Positions 44,961 to 54,914 of a DNA stretch of 64,000 nt are shown in pieces. Within the stretch, counting starts at the first letter, position 1. Each line of letters opens with the position of its first letter. The notes under the pieces were generated by a model. The model was not told where the DNA came from. It saw only the letters and a program-made list of their open reading frames with translations, and did not search any database. Location: positions 62,001-126,000 of the forward strand of contig JALBWU010000001.1 in NCBI GenBank assembly GCA_022678445.1, in the 5' to 3' direction. The position numbers and the translations under genes are program-made. The stretch is from Candidatus Aramenus sp. CH1 (lineage in GTDB: Archaea > Thermoproteota > Thermoprotei_A > Sulfolobales > Sulfolobaceae).

Positions 44961-46967
44961 CTAGGGGAGGTTGACCACGTATTTCCCACTGCCTGCTTTG
45001 GCTATGTAGCCCTTTCCGGCGAGCTTATAGAAAACGTCCTTCCCGTACCTGTTCGCGAGCTCCTTGAACTCGAATTCCTTCCCGTAAAACTTTTCGAGAG
45101 CCCTCATCATGTCGAACACTTCAGGATAGGTGGAGTAGTACTTCCTGCACAGTCCCTCTGCAGTGTAGCCCCTCTCCTTCAGTACTTGCTTTATCTGTGG
45201 CAGTCCTGCCTTGACGCAAAGGTCTAGATCGTCCTTTGCAACGTCCTTTAACTTCAAGGCGGTCTCCCTGTCCAGCCCCAACTGGGCCAGCTTAACCACT
45301 TCCATGGGCACACCGTACTTCATCTGCACGTAGACCTTGTAGGCCTTCTCGTAGTCCTTGCCCAAGGCCTTCAATACCCTGTAAAGGGCGAAGGAAATCC
45401 ACCTGGCGTTGTCTATTACCTCGTTAATGTCCTTAGCGGAGAGCTCCCTGCAGAGGTCAGATATGGGCTCCCCCTGGATCCATCTCTTCAGCAGCTCCTT
45501 CCCCTCCTTGCACCCCCTCAAGTTCTGCATCACTGCGCTGGAGTTTACCACTGCGTCAAGCACGTCGAAGGACTCCTGGGAGATCGGGAAAGAGGCTAGG
45601 GAGTCGACGTCTATGTAGCTCCACGACACCGCCCTTCCGAGGGAGGTCAAGTATAGCCCGCTGTGCCTCTTCACTAAGTTTAGGTTAGTTAGCCTTTCCA
45701 GAACTTGTGCCACTTCCTCTTTCCTTATTCCCTTGAACTTCAAAGAACCCTTAATCAAGTCTGAGAACTCCTTCTCTCCTATCCCCTCTGCCCAGGAGAT
45801 CATGCCTATGGACAAGTTCTCCACCTTGTAGGATGTCAACTTGGTCTGGTAGGAGTTGGAGAAGAACTTCCCCCTCAGCTCCTCAGCCTCCCTAATGGAA
45901 CTGGCTACGATTATGGCCATACCCTCCTTATCGTATTTTGGCCTCCCTGCCCTGCCTGCTATCTGCTTGAACTCCATTAGGTCTAGCTCCCTCCAGCCCT
46001 TGAACTCCCCCTTCTCGCCGGTGCTGGGCAAGTAGATGTCGTAAAAGACCGTGGCGAACACCGGCAAGTTCACACCTTGGCCCAACGCTGTCGTAGTAAC
46101 CAAGAAGTTGACGTCCCCGTTCTTTAAGGCGTCTATGATCCTCCTCTTCTCCTCTGGAGGTACTCCACTGTGATACCTCTCGACCTTGAAGCCGAACTTG
46201 AGCAAGGTGTCCCTCAATGCCTCTGTGGACTTCCTGCTCCTAGCGAATATGAGGGCGTTTTTACCCAAGTTCTTGATGTACTCCATTACCGAGAGGAGAA
46301 CTTGTAGCTTTGCGTTCCTGACGTGAGCGAAAGAGTTTAGCGGTAGGTTGAAGTCGTTATCGTAGCACCTCAACACAAACGGGTAGGCCACGCACTCGTG
46401 GAGAGGGACAGCTCTCTTATCCTGGGAGATGACTTCGGCGTTTAACCACTTCCTATACTCCTCGAGGTTGGGCAAGGTCGCGCTTAGGGAGATCAAGGGG
46501 ACGTCGTTGTTCTTGGCCCAGAGGACTATGTTCTCTATAGCCATGCCCCTCTCGCCTTCCACGTTGTGGACTTCGTCTATGAGCACTACGCTGACTTCAT
46601 TCAGCCACTTGTACTGGTGCCTAATGGCGCTGTCAAACTTCTCGTAAGTAGAGAGGAGGATGTCTGCGTTGAACTTGCCCAGGTCGTCCTCGTAGACTTC
46701 CGAGTCCACGTACTTTGCCTTCCTCTTTTCCTTTACTTCCTCGTACACCTCCTTGGCTAGTGCCTTCAATGGGGAAACGTATACCGCTATCCTCTCCCTA
46801 TTCTCTAGGACGTACTTGGCGAGATAGGTCTTGCCGGAGCCCGTAGGCGCCGAAAGCAGGTAGTTCTTCATGGGGTTTGAGTTATAAGCCTCCAAGAACT
46901 TCTGCTGGAACTCGTTCAACTCAAGATTATTAGGTGAGAGCGTTTTTATAACCTTAGGTAGATCCAT
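44961..46967 (-). CDS. Ski2-like superfamily 2 helicase
   Basis: A 668-residue helicase, related to but distinct from Hel308: LNEFQQKFLEAYNS, Walker A APTGSGKT, YVSPLKALAKEV, DEVH in VVLIDEVHNVEGERG, SATLPN, YHSGVPPEEKRRI, VTTTALGQGVNLPVF and QIAGRAGRPKYDKEG. After the two RecA domains come a winged-helix-like region and helical tail with a Cys-bearing segment (CVKAGLPQIKQVLKERG) and ending in a basic small domain. A role in RNA or DNA unwinding is likely; the substrate is unknown. Its start overlaps the DsrE gene by 22 bases. Confidence 0.85.
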   Translation of the reverse strand: MDLPKVIKTLSPNNLELNEFQQKFLEAYNSNPMKNYLLSAPTGSGKTYLAKYVLENRERIAVYVSPLKALAKEVYEEVKEKRKAKYVDSEVYEDDLGKFNADILLSTYEKFDSAIRHQYKWLNEVSVVLIDEVHNVEGERGMAIENIVLWAKNNDVPLISLSATLPNLEEYRKWLNAEVISQDKRAVPLHECVAYPFVLRCYDNDFNLPLNSFAHVRNAKLQVLLSVMEYIKNLGKNALIFARSRKSTEALRDTLLKFGFKVERYHSGVPPEEKRRIIDALKNGDVNFLVTTTALGQGVNLPVFATVFYDIYLPSTGEKGEFKGWRELDLMEFKQIAGRAGRPKYDKEGMAIIVASSIREAEELRGKFFSNSYQTKLTSYKVENLSIGMISWAEGIGEKEFSDLIKGSLKFKGIRKEEVAQVLERLTNLNLVKRHSGLYLTSLGRAVSWSYIDVDSLASFPISQESFDVLDAVVNSSAVMQNLRGCKEGKELLKRWIQGEPISDLCRELSAKDINEVIDNARWISFALYRVLKALGKDYEKAYKVYVQMKYGVPMEVVKLAQLGLDRETALKLKDVAKDDLDLCVKAGLPQIKQVLKERGYTAEGLCRKYYSTYPEVFDMMRALEKFYGKEFEFKELANRYGKDVFYKLAGKGYIAKAGSGKYVVNLP

Positions 46968-47272
46968 CCCTCGGCTTGCTTCCTCACTATCTCAGCTACT
47001 CCAGACTTCACCACCTTGACGTTTCCCTGTAGGTCCTCCTCCTTTAGACTAAAGGCGTTTATGCTGTTCCTGCACGCCATTACCTCTATTCCCTTGCTGA
47101 GGAGCTCTCGTATCGCGTCCTTGTACTCGCTGTCCTTTGTCAAGCCCTTTATTGCGTCCTGGTGAAAAACCACCTCAATTTGGGCTTCTGGCATCTCATT
47201 CCTCAAGTTATTGACTGACCTAATTGCCTTGGTTAACGAGTTGTAATCTGAAACTTGAACTACTATCTTCAT
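46946..47272 (-). CDS. DsrE/DsrF-like protein
   Basis: A 108-residue alpha/beta protein of the DsrE/YchN type: KIVVQVSDYNSLTKAIRSVNNL, VVFHQDAIKGL, and GIEVMACRNSINAF with the conserved central Cys near residue 71. The family includes sulfur-trafficking proteins (DsrE, TusD) and proteins of unknown role. It overlaps the start of the Ski2-like helicase and follows the Opp-like genes by 31 bases, so it may be in their transcript. Sulfur transfer is possible but unproven. Confidence 0.75.
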   Translation of the reverse strand: MKIVVQVSDYNSLTKAIRSVNNLRNEMPEAQIEVVFHQDAIKGLTKDSEYKDAIRELLSKGIEVMACRNSINAFSLKEEDLQGNVKVVKSGVAEIVRKQAEGWIYLRL

Positions 47273-47303
47273 AGTTATCCTGAAGGCAGCCAGCTTATAA
47301 TCG

Positions 47304-48113
47304 TTAGCCCTCGTAGAGCCAGCATGCTACCTTATTCTTATCCTTGACGAACATGGGGGGCATATGCATTACGCATCTCTTAAAGAGCTCTTTGCTGTTC
47401 TTAGTTGCGTAGCAGTACTCGTGAAATGGACATCCCCTGTCACTTGGCTTGCCTATCTCTATGACCTCCAGCCTCTCCATCGGCTTGCCTAAGGATATTG
47501 TGGAGTTCTTCAAAGTGACGGCATAGGGGTGGAAGAGTTCCCTTTTACCCTCCTCCAGTACCCTACCTCCGTAGATAACGTAAGTCCTATTGCAGAAGTC
47601 CAAGTGCTCCGCGGAACTTGTGAAGAGCAAGAGCGAGGACTTGACAAGACTGGCCGTCTTAACAAGGTATTTGATTGCTTTAACCTTGGCCTGCTCCTCA
47701 AAGAGCTCTAGGAAATCCTCTGAGATTATTAAGCTTACTTTTCCCATGAACGCTTGCGCCAAGTAGACCTTAAACAGCTCTAGGTCTCCCATCTCGGTCA
47801 TCTTTTTGTCCTCTATCTGCAGGAAGCTCATTATCGCCTCGCAGTTTCCCCCGTACTTCCTTGCCAAGTACTTGAGGAACTGGCTCGCCTTTACGTTTAT
47901 CCTTTCCATTTCCCTTGGTATGACCCTTACATGTTCTCTCCTCAACGTACCCTCGGGGTACTTGAATACCTTGCCTTCAAACTTCGTCTTCCCCAAGACA
48001 GCGCTAACGAGCTGTTCCTTGTCCTTGTCCCAGTAGCCCAATACACAGGTTATTCCCTCAATTACCATGGACACGTCGTAGAGATTCTTTGAACTCAAGT
48101 TCTCTACGACTAT
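47304..48113 (-). CDS. Degenerate oligopeptide-type ABC ATPase
   Basis: About 269 residues from ATG 48113 (an earlier ATG 48140 adds nine residues). It aligns with OppD/DppF-type subunits at the C-terminus, where GCPFHEYC, later C and ACW reproduce the Cys-rich Fe-S-like tail of that family. The catalytic core is eroded: the Walker A position reads LGYWDKDKEQL without the Gly-Lys-Ser/Thr, the signature reads MGDLELFK instead of LSGGQ, Walker B reads LIISEDF and the switch His region reads TSSAEHL. The frame is intact and well formed, so it is a stable protein that probably cannot hydrolyse ATP. Confidence 0.75.
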   Translation of the reverse strand: MVVENLSSKNLYDVSMVIEGITCVLGYWDKDKEQLVSAVLGKTKFEGKVFKYPEGTLRREHVRVIPREMERINVKASQFLKYLARKYGGNCEAIMSFLQIEDKKMTEMGDLELFKVYLAQAFMGKVSLIISEDFLELFEEQAKVKAIKYLVKTASLVKSSLLLFTSSAEHLDFCNRTYVIYGGRVLEEGKRELFHPYAVTLKNSTISLGKPMERLEVIEIGKPSDRGCPFHEYCYATKNSKELFKRCVMHMPPMFVKDKNKVACWLYEG

Positions 48114-48118
48114 CATGG

Positions 48119-48973
48119 TCACCACGGGTACATGAAACACTTTACATTGCTCTTCCCAACTGAGGTGAACTTAGGTTCCTCCTCTTTGCACTTGAAGCTG
48201 GAGAACTTGCAGTTCTCGCTGTACCTGCACCCCTTGCCATCCAAGTTCCTCTCCCCCACGTTACCGCTCAGCAGATCCATGGTATAGGGGTGGTAGGGCT
48301 GAAACACAACTTCTTCCCCCTCTTCTACGACCTCCCCCCTGTACACGACTAGGAAGTAATTGGACAGCCTAGACAACACAGCAGGGTCATTGTCTAAGAT
48401 AAGGAAACCAGAGCTAATAGTCCCCATCAAGTTTATTAAGGCGTTCAGTACCGATGCCCTGCCGTTGTCGTTTAGCTTGTACTCTATGTCGTCGAGGAGT
48501 ATGTAGTCTGGTTCCAAAAAGGAGGCCATGGCTATTGACACTTTCTTCGCCTCCAATGGTGTGAGATCCAGGGGGTACTTATAGAGGAGCTCCTCTTTTC
48601 CTCCTAGAAGGCGTAGGAACTCCTTTGCCAACTCCACTGCCACGTGGTAGTCGCCTAGCCCATGGGACACGACTATCTCGGCAAAGTGGGAGGCCACGTC
48701 GTATATTGGGTTAAACGGGGCATATGGATCGTAGAATACCGCAGAAATCCTCGCCCACCTCACCTCGTTCATTTCGACTTCGCTTAAGGATAAGACGCTC
48801 TGTCCGTCCAGAAGCACGTCCCCGGAGACTGCCTTCTTTAACCTCAACGCCACGTTTATCGCGTCTTCCTTACCGCTGTCCCTTTGGCCCAGCACCCCGA
48901 CCCTAGCTCCCTTGGAGAGCTTTAGGCTGAAACACCTCAGCCTATCAGTGGTAACGCAGGAATACTCAAGCAT
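48119..48973 (-). CDS. Degenerate oligopeptide-type ABC ATPase
   Basis: A 284-residue partner of the previous gene. The fold is recognisable: GVLGQRDSGKEDAIN at Walker A (Lys kept, Ser/Thr replaced by Glu), ISAVFYDPYAPFNPIYDV at the Q-loop, PLDLTPLEAKKVSIAMA at the signature (LSGGQ lost), YILLDDIEY at Walker B (catalytic Glu read as Asp) and LILDNDPAV where the switch His should be. The C-terminal CRYSENC...C...CFMYPW Cys set is complete. It overlaps the DppC-like permease by eight bases. Both ATPases being altered at all nucleotide motifs is unusual. Confidence 0.78.
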   Translation of the reverse strand: MLEYSCVTTDRLRCFSLKLSKGARVGVLGQRDSGKEDAINVALRLKKAVSGDVLLDGQSVLSLSEVEMNEVRWARISAVFYDPYAPFNPIYDVASHFAEIVVSHGLGDYHVAVELAKEFLRLLGGKEELLYKYPLDLTPLEAKKVSIAMASFLEPDYILLDDIEYKLNDNGRASVLNALINLMGTISSGFLILDNDPAVLSRLSNYFLVVYRGEVVEEGEEVVFQPYHPYTMDLLSGNVGERNLDGKGCRYSENCKFSSFKCKEEEPKFTSVGKSNVKCFMYPW

Positions 48974-49733
48974 ACCTTTTGCTCACCTCATCGGAGATAA
49001 CGTAGAGCACTACTATCACGATTGCCCTAAAGAGCGCCGGCACTAAGAAGAGCCACCAGTAAGTGAAAAGCCTGGACGCGTTTAACAGGGTAGTGAGAGT
49101 GGGGAAGTTCGGATCCCCTACGCCCGCGATAACTCCCATGGCAGTGTAGGTGGATATACCGTCAATTACCGCCGGGAGGAAGAACTTGACGCCCATTCCC
49201 TCCAGCGTGGGCAAGTACTGGGGGAGGAGAAGGTAGAGGGGAACTTCTCCGGGTATTTTCGTCAAAAGCGGGGAATAGGAGAAGTACAACTTCTCGCTTA
49301 CTTGCCTAGCGTAGTTGAACCAGCCCGTCAAAGCCACTATTAGGGCAGTCAAGAAGAAGTTAGCCCTCAGGAAGGTGCCCTCAGAAGAGCCGTAGAACAA
49401 GGCTAGGGCGAAGAGGAAGGGTAGCCTTGGGATGGAGTTGAACGCGTCCAAGAACCTCACCATTACCGTCCTTCTCCTCCCGCTGGTCGCGGAGACAAAG
49501 CCGTAGGCTAATGCAGTGGAAACCTCTATTACCCCCACCATCCCTCCGAAGATTAGAGTGTCCAGCACGGCAACTGCATTTACGTTTACCATGTTCTTTC
49601 CGTTGACGTAAGTACCTAGGGGGAACTGAGGACTTGGGGGAGTAAGAGGTGGGCCATAGGGTAAGTTGTAGAAGGAAAAGAAGAGGGACAACGCTACCAC
49701 AGCCAGGAAGGCTAATAGGCTGAGCTTCATCAC
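48966..49733 (-). CDS. Oligopeptide-type ABC permease (DppC/OppC-like)
   Basis: A 255-residue permease with about six helices, beginning MMKLSLLAFLAVVALSLFFSF, with the periplasmic segment YGPPLTPPSPQFPLGT that is the OppC/DppC hallmark, then LIFGGMVGVIEVSTALAYG and a degenerate EAA loop near KIPGEVPLYLLLPQYLPTL. It overlaps both neighbours by a few bases (DppB-like upstream, ATPase downstream). Confidence 0.82.
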   Translation of the reverse strand: MMKLSLLAFLAVVALSLFFSFYNLPYGPPLTPPSPQFPLGTYVNGKNMVNVNAVAVLDTLIFGGMVGVIEVSTALAYGFVSATSGRRRTVMVRFLDAFNSIPRLPFLFALALFYGSSEGTFLRANFFLTALIVALTGWFNYARQVSEKLYFSYSPLLTKIPGEVPLYLLLPQYLPTLEGMGVKFFLPAVIDGISTYTAMGVIAGVGDPNFPTLTTLLNASRLFTYWWLFLVPALFRAIVIVVLYVISDEVSKRYA

Positions 49734-50962
49734 CTTCTCACCCTGGGATCGGCTATTCCGTAAACTAGGTCTGCGAGGAAGTTAGAGACCAAAACTATCG
49801 TGGAGTAGATCAACAGGACTCCCTCCACCACCCTTATGTCCCCGGCGTCGACGCTGGTCCCTAGCAGGTAGCCGAGCCCTGGCCACGAGAATATGGTCTC
49901 TATAAGGAACTCAGCCACCAACATCTCGACTAGGGCAGAGGATATGGAGGAGAGCGTGACTACCATGAGGTTGCCGAGGACGTGGCGGTACATCACTATG
50001 TCCTCGCTTAAGCCCTTGGCCTTAGTGACCAAGGGAGGGGTTGAGAGGACAGTGTACACCACCCTGTTGGCGAAGATGCCTATGTACGAAAAGAAGAGGG
50101 ACACAGCTGGTAAAACCAGATACGGCAATAGGTCGCCGTTGGGCGAGCCCACTGGGAAGACGGGAAAGTTGTAGTGGAACGCGTAGAGTAGGGCTATGCC
50201 TATGACCCACGAGGCTAAGGCGTTACCGATGTACTTCCACTTTTGTATTAAACTCATTGTGAACCCCTTCTTCCTAATGGCGTACATCACCAAGAGGGAG
50301 GAAGTGTAAACCGTGGGGGAGAAGGATATTCCGGTCAGAAAACTCGAGTAGGAAAGGGAGGTGAGGATCAAGGAGTCGACGCTGACGCCTTGTTTGCTGA
50401 GGCCCATGTTAAACGTTAAGAGGCTAAGGAGTTCGCTAGAGGGAGTGAACTCCTTGACGGTCTCCAAGAGCGCAACAACTGCAACCACTACGACCAAGGA
50501 AATGACTAAGCTCGAGAACCTCTTTAACGCGTACTTGTAAATCGAACTGCTCACTGCATTGCCCCTGGAGAGCTCTCCAAGCTCCCTCTCTTGGATCAGC
50601 AATATGGTACCCCTGAAACCCAAGGCAGTCCCCAGAAAGATCAGGAAGATAGATGGCACAGACAAGTAGGCAAGCGGCTGCACGTATCCTTTCACCACAT
50701 AGATGTACAGTTCTGTGTCGTTTAGTTTAAGCGGGTGGACCCCTTGGAATTGCGTTACGCCTTTGCTCGTGATAACAGTCGAGTTGGGATACCCCTTGCT
50801 CAGAACTGCCCAGTACTGATACTCCCATCCAGACGGTGGCATAGCTACGCTCGAGTTGCCGTAGTCAACAACGGAAAAGGGGAAGGTTTGTATCGAAAAA
50901 AGAGAGGACACGATCCCTAAGGCAAGTAGAGCCAAGGAAACGAGCAGGAGGTAGGGTCTCAT
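49730..50962 (-). CDS. Oligopeptide-type ABC permease (DppB/OppB-like)
   Basis: A 410-residue permease. The N-terminal helix is followed by an extracytoplasmic domain of some 60 residues, then the six-helix core with [38 protein letters not shown], the coupling loop, and ETIFSWPGLGYLLGTSVDAGDIRVVEGVLLIYS, a clear DppB signature. First gene of the operon DppB, DppC, ATPase, ATPase; no solute-binding protein is encoded next to it. TATA CTTTTAAGT at 51003-50995 predicts a start near 50973. Confidence 0.86.
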   Translation of the reverse strand: MRPYLLLVSLALLALGIVSSLFSIQTFPFSVVDYGNSSVAMPPSGWEYQYWAVLSKGYPNSTVITSKGVTQFQGVHPLKLNDTELYIYVVKGYVQPLAYLSVPSIFLIFLGTALGFRGTILLIQERELGELSRGNAVSSSIYKYALKRFSSLVISLVVVVAVVALLETVKEFTPSSELLSLLTFNMGLSKQGVSVDSLILTSLSYSSFLTGISFSPTVYTSSLLVMYAIRKKGFTMSLIQKWKYIGNALASWVIGIALLYAFHYNFPVFPVGSPNGDLLPYLVLPAVSLFFSYIGIFANRVVYTVLSTPPLVTKAKGLSEDIVMYRHVLGNLMVVTLSSISSALVEMLVAEFLIETIFSWPGLGYLLGTSVDAGDIRVVEGVLLIYSTIVLVSNFLADLVYGIADPRVRR

Positions 50963-50994
50963 AAGCTTTGTTGAGATGAGGGTGTGAGACCATA

Positions 50995-51003
50995 CTTAAA
51001 AGG
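50995..51003 (-). promoter_or_regulatory. TATA box of the Opp-like operon
   Basis: CTTTTAAGT on the minus strand, about 26 bases before a predicted start near 50973 and 33 bases before ATG 50962. It overlaps the region just downstream of the P-type ATPase stop. Confidence 0.5.
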
Positions 51004-51008
51004 TTACT

Positions 51009-53387
51009 TCATATTCCCACCGTTTTGAACGATACGTTTTTCACTAGGTCTATCCCCACGGCAAAAGCAAACGAGACTACCAATACCTCTAGCACGTAGA
51101 GCAAAGGCAGGGGAGTGACCAAAATGCCCAGCCAGGAGATAAGGACGGTAAAGACAATGTCCGCGACGCTAGACGACATTAGGAAATTGCTTGGCCTAGA
51201 AGACCACATGCTCCTCCTTTCCCTCACCACGTAGACAGTGAGTTGCCCGCTGAAGACTAGCAGGTCGAACACAAACGTGTGGATCTCGTCTACATGGAGG
51301 CCTTGTACTAACGCTACCCACAGCGTAAAGAAGGACTCGACCACCACCAGGAACGCCAAGATGAGGGACGCGGAAATGAGTTTCCTGACGTCCCACCTCT
51401 CCGGGTACTTGGAGTACCTAACGTTGTCTGTAGCGATGGACATAGTGACGAAGTCGTTCAAGAAGAGCAAGAGTATGACGTCAAAGGGCGTTGTGACGAA
51501 GAACCTAACTACAAAGAAGGACAGGGTGAGGAACAAGACAACTTGGAGGGTCTTGATGATCTTATTCAAGGTGTAAGTCAGCATCCTTTGGTATATTTTC
51601 CTCCCGGACCTGATAGCCTCCACTATGTCGGTGAGCCCCTCGTGGGTCAACACCATACTAGCAGAGGCCTTGGCCACGTCGGTAGCGTTGTACACCGCTA
51701 TCCCGACTTCCGCCTGCTTTAGCGCAGGAGCGTCATTTACCCCGTCCCCTGTCATGCCTACTATATGGCCTGTCTTCTGAAGGCTCTTGACTATAAGGTA
51801 CTTGTCCTCGGGATACACCTCCGCAAAGACGTCGCACTCTTCTATCTTTTTGACTTGTTCCTCCTCTCTCAGGGTCTTTATTTCCCTTATGTTACATATA
51901 CTCTCTCCTATCCCCACCTCCTTCGCTATCTCCCTTGCTATGAGCTTGTTGTCCCCTGTAATCATCTTGGGCTTCACGCCTAGGCCCTTGATCTCCTCCA
52001 TGAACTGCTTACTGTCCTTCCTCGGCCTGTCGTAGAGCGGAAGGATCCCCACGAGCTTCAGCTCTCCCTCTTCCTCTCCTACTGCCACTGAGATGGTTCT
52101 AAACCCCCTGGAGGCCAAGTCCTCCAAGACCTTGAAGTACCTCTCGTCGTTTACGTTTGCCAGTTGGGCTATTACCTGGGGTGCCCCCTTCGTCACCCTA
52201 ATCGTTTTCCCCTCTAATTTCACTACCGCCTCAGTCCTCTTGGTGGAAGGGTCAAAGGGCCTAAAGTCTACCCTTTCGTAACGCTCAACCTTCACGTTGT
52301 TCTCCCTCAAGCACGTTATCACGGCGTTGTCTATTGGGTCTTGGCTAGCCTCATCGGAGGCCATATAGGCGTACTTGACCACGTCTTCCTTGCCAAAGCC
52401 CTCCCAGGGGACTGGGTCTCCAATCCTAAGCCTGTTCTCGGTTATCGTCCCAGTCTTGTCCAAGTTAAGCACGTCCATGGAGGCTGCGTCTTCAGCGGCG
52501 GTAAGCCTAGTGACGAGGATCCCCTTCTTTGACATCTCCAGGGCACCAAGGGCCATCGCTATGGTAAAGGTCGCGGGTAGGGCAACTGGGACGGAGGCTA
52601 TTAACACTATTAGTGAAAAGGGTAGGACGTCGGACAAGCTTACCCCAGAGATGAGGGAGTACGCTGTTAACGCTAGCACCAAGACCACGTCTATGGCAAT
52701 TAGGTACTTAACTATATTGAGTATTAGCTTCTCCAAGTGCGACTCAGCCCTGGCCTTTTCCACCAGCTCAGTTGTCTTGCCGAAGTAGGTCTTAGCACCA
52801 GTAGCTATAACTACTCCATCTGCCTCTCCTCTCCTCACTATCGACCCTGAGTAGGCCACGTTCCCCCTGTCCTTAGCCACGGGGAGCGACTCCCCTGTAA
52901 GTGTAGACTGGTCTACGGAGACCTCGCCCTTCAATATCTTGACGTCAGCTGGCACTATGTCGCCAAGTCTTATGTGCACTACGTCCCCCGGCACTAGGAA
53001 CTTTGCTGGGATCAGCTTCCACTTACCATCCCTCAACACCCTTGCTTGTACGCTGAGCTTCTGCCTCAGCAACTCCACTGCGTTCTCTGCCCTATGCTCT
53101 TGGATAAAGGAAACCACGGAGTTGAATACCAAGAGGAAGGCTATTATGTACATGTCTAGGTACTTTCCCAGCACGTAGGTTAAAACTATGGTAACCTCGA
53201 GCATCCAAGGTACTGGGGCCCAGAACTTCTTCAAGAACTTGACGGCGGGATTTACCTTTTTCTCCTTGACCTCGTTAAAGCCGTACTTCTCCAGCCTCTT
53301 CTTTGCCTCCTCTTCGCTGAGACCCTCTGGCGACGTACCCAGCTCTCTGAGCACTTCATCAATGGACTCCTTTTTGTAATCAGTCAT
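51009..53387 (-). CDS. P-type (P3A) plasma-membrane proton ATPase
   Basis: A 792-residue P-type ATPase: cation-transporter N-terminal domain ([25 protein letters not shown]), actuator loop [12 protein letters not shown], phosphorylation site [11 protein letters not shown], nucleotide site TKGAPQV and [10 protein letters not shown], hinge [21 protein letters not shown], and the C-terminal membrane domain. TM4 has [22 protein letters not shown] and TM6 [15 protein letters not shown], as in archaeal and fungal proton pumps. ATG 53387 fits a TATA box at about 53419-53410; the longer frame from 53411 would begin in it. In an acidophile it may extrude protons at the expense of ATP. Confidence 0.9.
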   Translation of the reverse strand: MTDYKKESIDEVLRELGTSPEGLSEEEAKKRLEKYGFNEVKEKKVNPAVKFLKKFWAPVPWMLEVTIVLTYVLGKYLDMYIIAFLLVFNSVVSFIQEHRAENAVELLRQKLSVQARVLRDGKWKLIPAKFLVPGDVVHIRLGDIVPADVKILKGEVSVDQSTLTGESLPVAKDRGNVAYSGSIVRRGEADGVVIATGAKTYFGKTTELVEKARAESHLEKLILNIVKYLIAIDVVLVLALTAYSLISGVSLSDVLPFSLIVLIASVPVALPATFTIAMALGALEMSKKGILVTRLTAAEDAASMDVLNLDKTGTITENRLRIGDPVPWEGFGKEDVVKYAYMASDEASQDPIDNAVITCLRENNVKVERYERVDFRPFDPSTKRTEAVVKLEGKTIRVTKGAPQVIAQLANVNDERYFKVLEDLASRGFRTISVAVGEEEGELKLVGILPLYDRPRKDSKQFMEEIKGLGVKPKMITGDNKLIAREIAKEVGIGESICNIREIKTLREEEQVKKIEECDVFAEVYPEDKYLIVKSLQKTGHIVGMTGDGVNDAPALKQAEVGIAVYNATDVAKASASMVLTHEGLTDIVEAIRSGRKIYQRMLTYTLNKIIKTLQVVLFLTLSFFVVRFFVTTPFDVILLLFLNDFVTMSIATDNVRYSKYPERWDVRKLISASLILAFLVVVESFFTLWVALVQGLHVDEIHTFVFDLLVFSGQLTVYVVRERRSMWSSRPSNFLMSSSVADIVFTVLISWLGILVTPLPLLYVLEVLVVSFAFAVGIDLVKNVSFKTVGI

Positions 53388-53419
53388 AAGTATTAGATCT
53401 CTGCAACGCATTAAAACTC

Positions 53420-53821
53420 TTAACTTTCCTTGGCCCTTTTCGCTATCCTCTCTAGGGCGTGCTCCGCGCCTAGTTTGAAGTGTTGGTAGTTCCTCCTCTC
53501 CAAGAACCTAATCAGAGGCGAAGTCTTGACCTTCCAATGGGATAATATCTCCCTTTCTGTGACCCTCACTTCGTTAAACCCGACGATTATGCCCTTCAAG
53601 AACTCTATCCTCAATACCCTGTTACTGTCGTCTACCGTTATCCTCACCTCAGAGGTTGAGGGGAAGGCAAACCTCACCTTCCCCTCGTAGTGGTCGCCTA
53701 CTCTCCTCACTTCGAGCTTCGAGACTCCCTTCCAGAACTCGGGTATTGAGTAGACGTCGCTGGCTACCTTCCACACTTTTTCTGGGTCGTCTATTTCCCT
53801 GGAGACCACGAACTCTATCAC
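53420..53821 (-). CDS. SRPBCC-fold (START/CoxG-like) protein
   Basis: A 133-residue protein with the SRPBCC helix-grip pattern: [35 protein letters not shown] at the N-terminus, beta strands in the middle ([21 protein letters not shown]) and a C-terminal long helix ([21 protein letters not shown]). Such proteins bind hydrophobic ligands or act as polyketide cyclases; function here is unknown. It is 32 bases upstream of the P-type ATPase frame on the same strand. Confidence 0.72.
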   Translation of the reverse strand: MIEFVVSREIDDPEKVWKVASDVYSIPEFWKGVSKLEVRRVGDHYEGKVRFAFPSTSEVRITVDDSNRVLRIEFLKGIIVGFNEVRVTEREILSHWKVKTSPLIRFLERRNYQHFKLGAEHALERIAKRAKES

Positions 53822-53870
53822 TCCTGCTCCCTCCTCGCCCCTTTAGTTTCTTCCACGCAAATCCCTCTCT

Positions 53871-54914
53871 TCACGCCCTTTTAAAGACTGAAGTCAACCC
53901 CTTGGGCACTATTGCCCCCCTCCTCTCCTTAAGCCCGGAGTAGAGGAAGAACTTCCTGTCGAGATATTCCCTGTCCCTTGAGTCCAGGAACTCTATGGCC
54001 CTCTCCAAGGACGCCTTTAGCTTGAGGAAGTACTCTTCGTCTCCCTCGACTGGCAAGTCAGCGTCAGAGTGGTAAAGCGGAATTAAATCGTCGTTGTACA
54101 AGACCATTGCAGGGTACCCTTCCATCACATAAGGGAAATGGTCGGAGAAAGGCGTCGGCATCTCCACCCTCTTAACCTTGAAGAACGACGAGAGCTCCCA
54201 GAGGTCTGGGGTTGAGGAGAAAACGACCCTGTCCGGGAATAGGGCGTCTAAGGAGATCATGACTAAAGTGTCCTCCTTTGGGTGCTGGAGTGAACCAGTA
54301 CAGCACCTAGGCCCCTCCTCCGACGAGAAGAAGACGAGCTTAAGACCGTGGTTCCTCAGCCTAGGCCTAAGGGAAAGGGCCAGCTCCACGGAAAAGAGGT
54401 TGTCGTGGAAGCCAGTGAGCCAGTGGTCTACGTGTGCCCCCACCACGATGTAGTCCTCCCCCTCCTTTAACGTCACCTCTAGGTTGTAGGACGTCGCCTC
54501 CTTGAGCTCCGCCTCTCCGCAGAGCTCCACGTAGCCCTCCACTTCCCTGTCCACGGAGAAGGCTATTGGACTAGGCTTTGGTAGGGAAATCCTCCTAAGC
54601 TTGTTGTCCACTATTACAAGCCCCTCGTAACCCTCTGGCTGAGATAGCTCAAAGGGATGGGATGGCATCCTGACTACCTTTATTTCCCTGCCCACCTTGC
54701 CCTTGACACAGCCCGAGGTGTAGGGCATTAGGGCTCCCCTTACCCTCTCCCCGTTCAAGTAGACTTCTTCCCTTCTAACTTCCCAGAACTTGGTCTTTAC
54801 CTTCACCTTCTTCGCATCCTTAAATACCTTGCTAAGCCTTTCGAGTATCCTCCTCTCCACGTCTCCCCCGTGTATTGCCTCTCCCAAACCCATTAGCTCC
54901 CTGGCTAGCCTCAC
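53871..54914 (-). CDS. M28-type metallopeptidase (aminopeptidase-like)
   Basis: A 347-residue protein with the M28 zinc-site pattern: VVGAHVDHWLTGFHDNLFSVEL (His and Asp ligands, with Asp-Asn instead of the usual bridging DNASG), FFSSEEGPRCC (catalytic Glu-Glu), ISLDALFPD (Asp) and a late His in PLYHSDADLPVEG. N-terminal 120 residues form a PA-like or lid region. It probably trims peptides in the cytosol, as no signal peptide is seen. Start GTG 54914 overlaps the TPR gene by four bases. Confidence 0.78.
   Translation of the reverse strand: MRLARELMGLGEAIHGGDVERRILERLSKVFKDAKKVKVKTKFWEVRREEVYLNGERVRGALMPYTSGCVKGKVGREIKVVRMPSHPFELSQPEGYEGLVIVDNKLRRISLPKPSPIAFSVDREVEGYVELCGEAELKEATSYNLEVTLKEGEDYIVVGAHVDHWLTGFHDNLFSVELALSLRPRLRNHGLKLVFFSSEEGPRCCTGSLQHPKEDTLVMISLDALFPDRVVFSSTPDLWELSSFFKVKRVEMPTPFSDHFPYVMEGYPAMVLYNDDLIPLYHSDADLPVEGDEEYFLKLKASLERAIEFLDSRDREYLDRKFFLYSGLKERRGAIVPKGLTSVFKRA

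Noticed and set aside
47304-48973. Pseudogene status for the two degenerate ABC ATPases
   Set aside because: Both frames are uninterrupted, overlap their neighbours properly and keep conserved Cys tails, so they look maintained rather than decaying.
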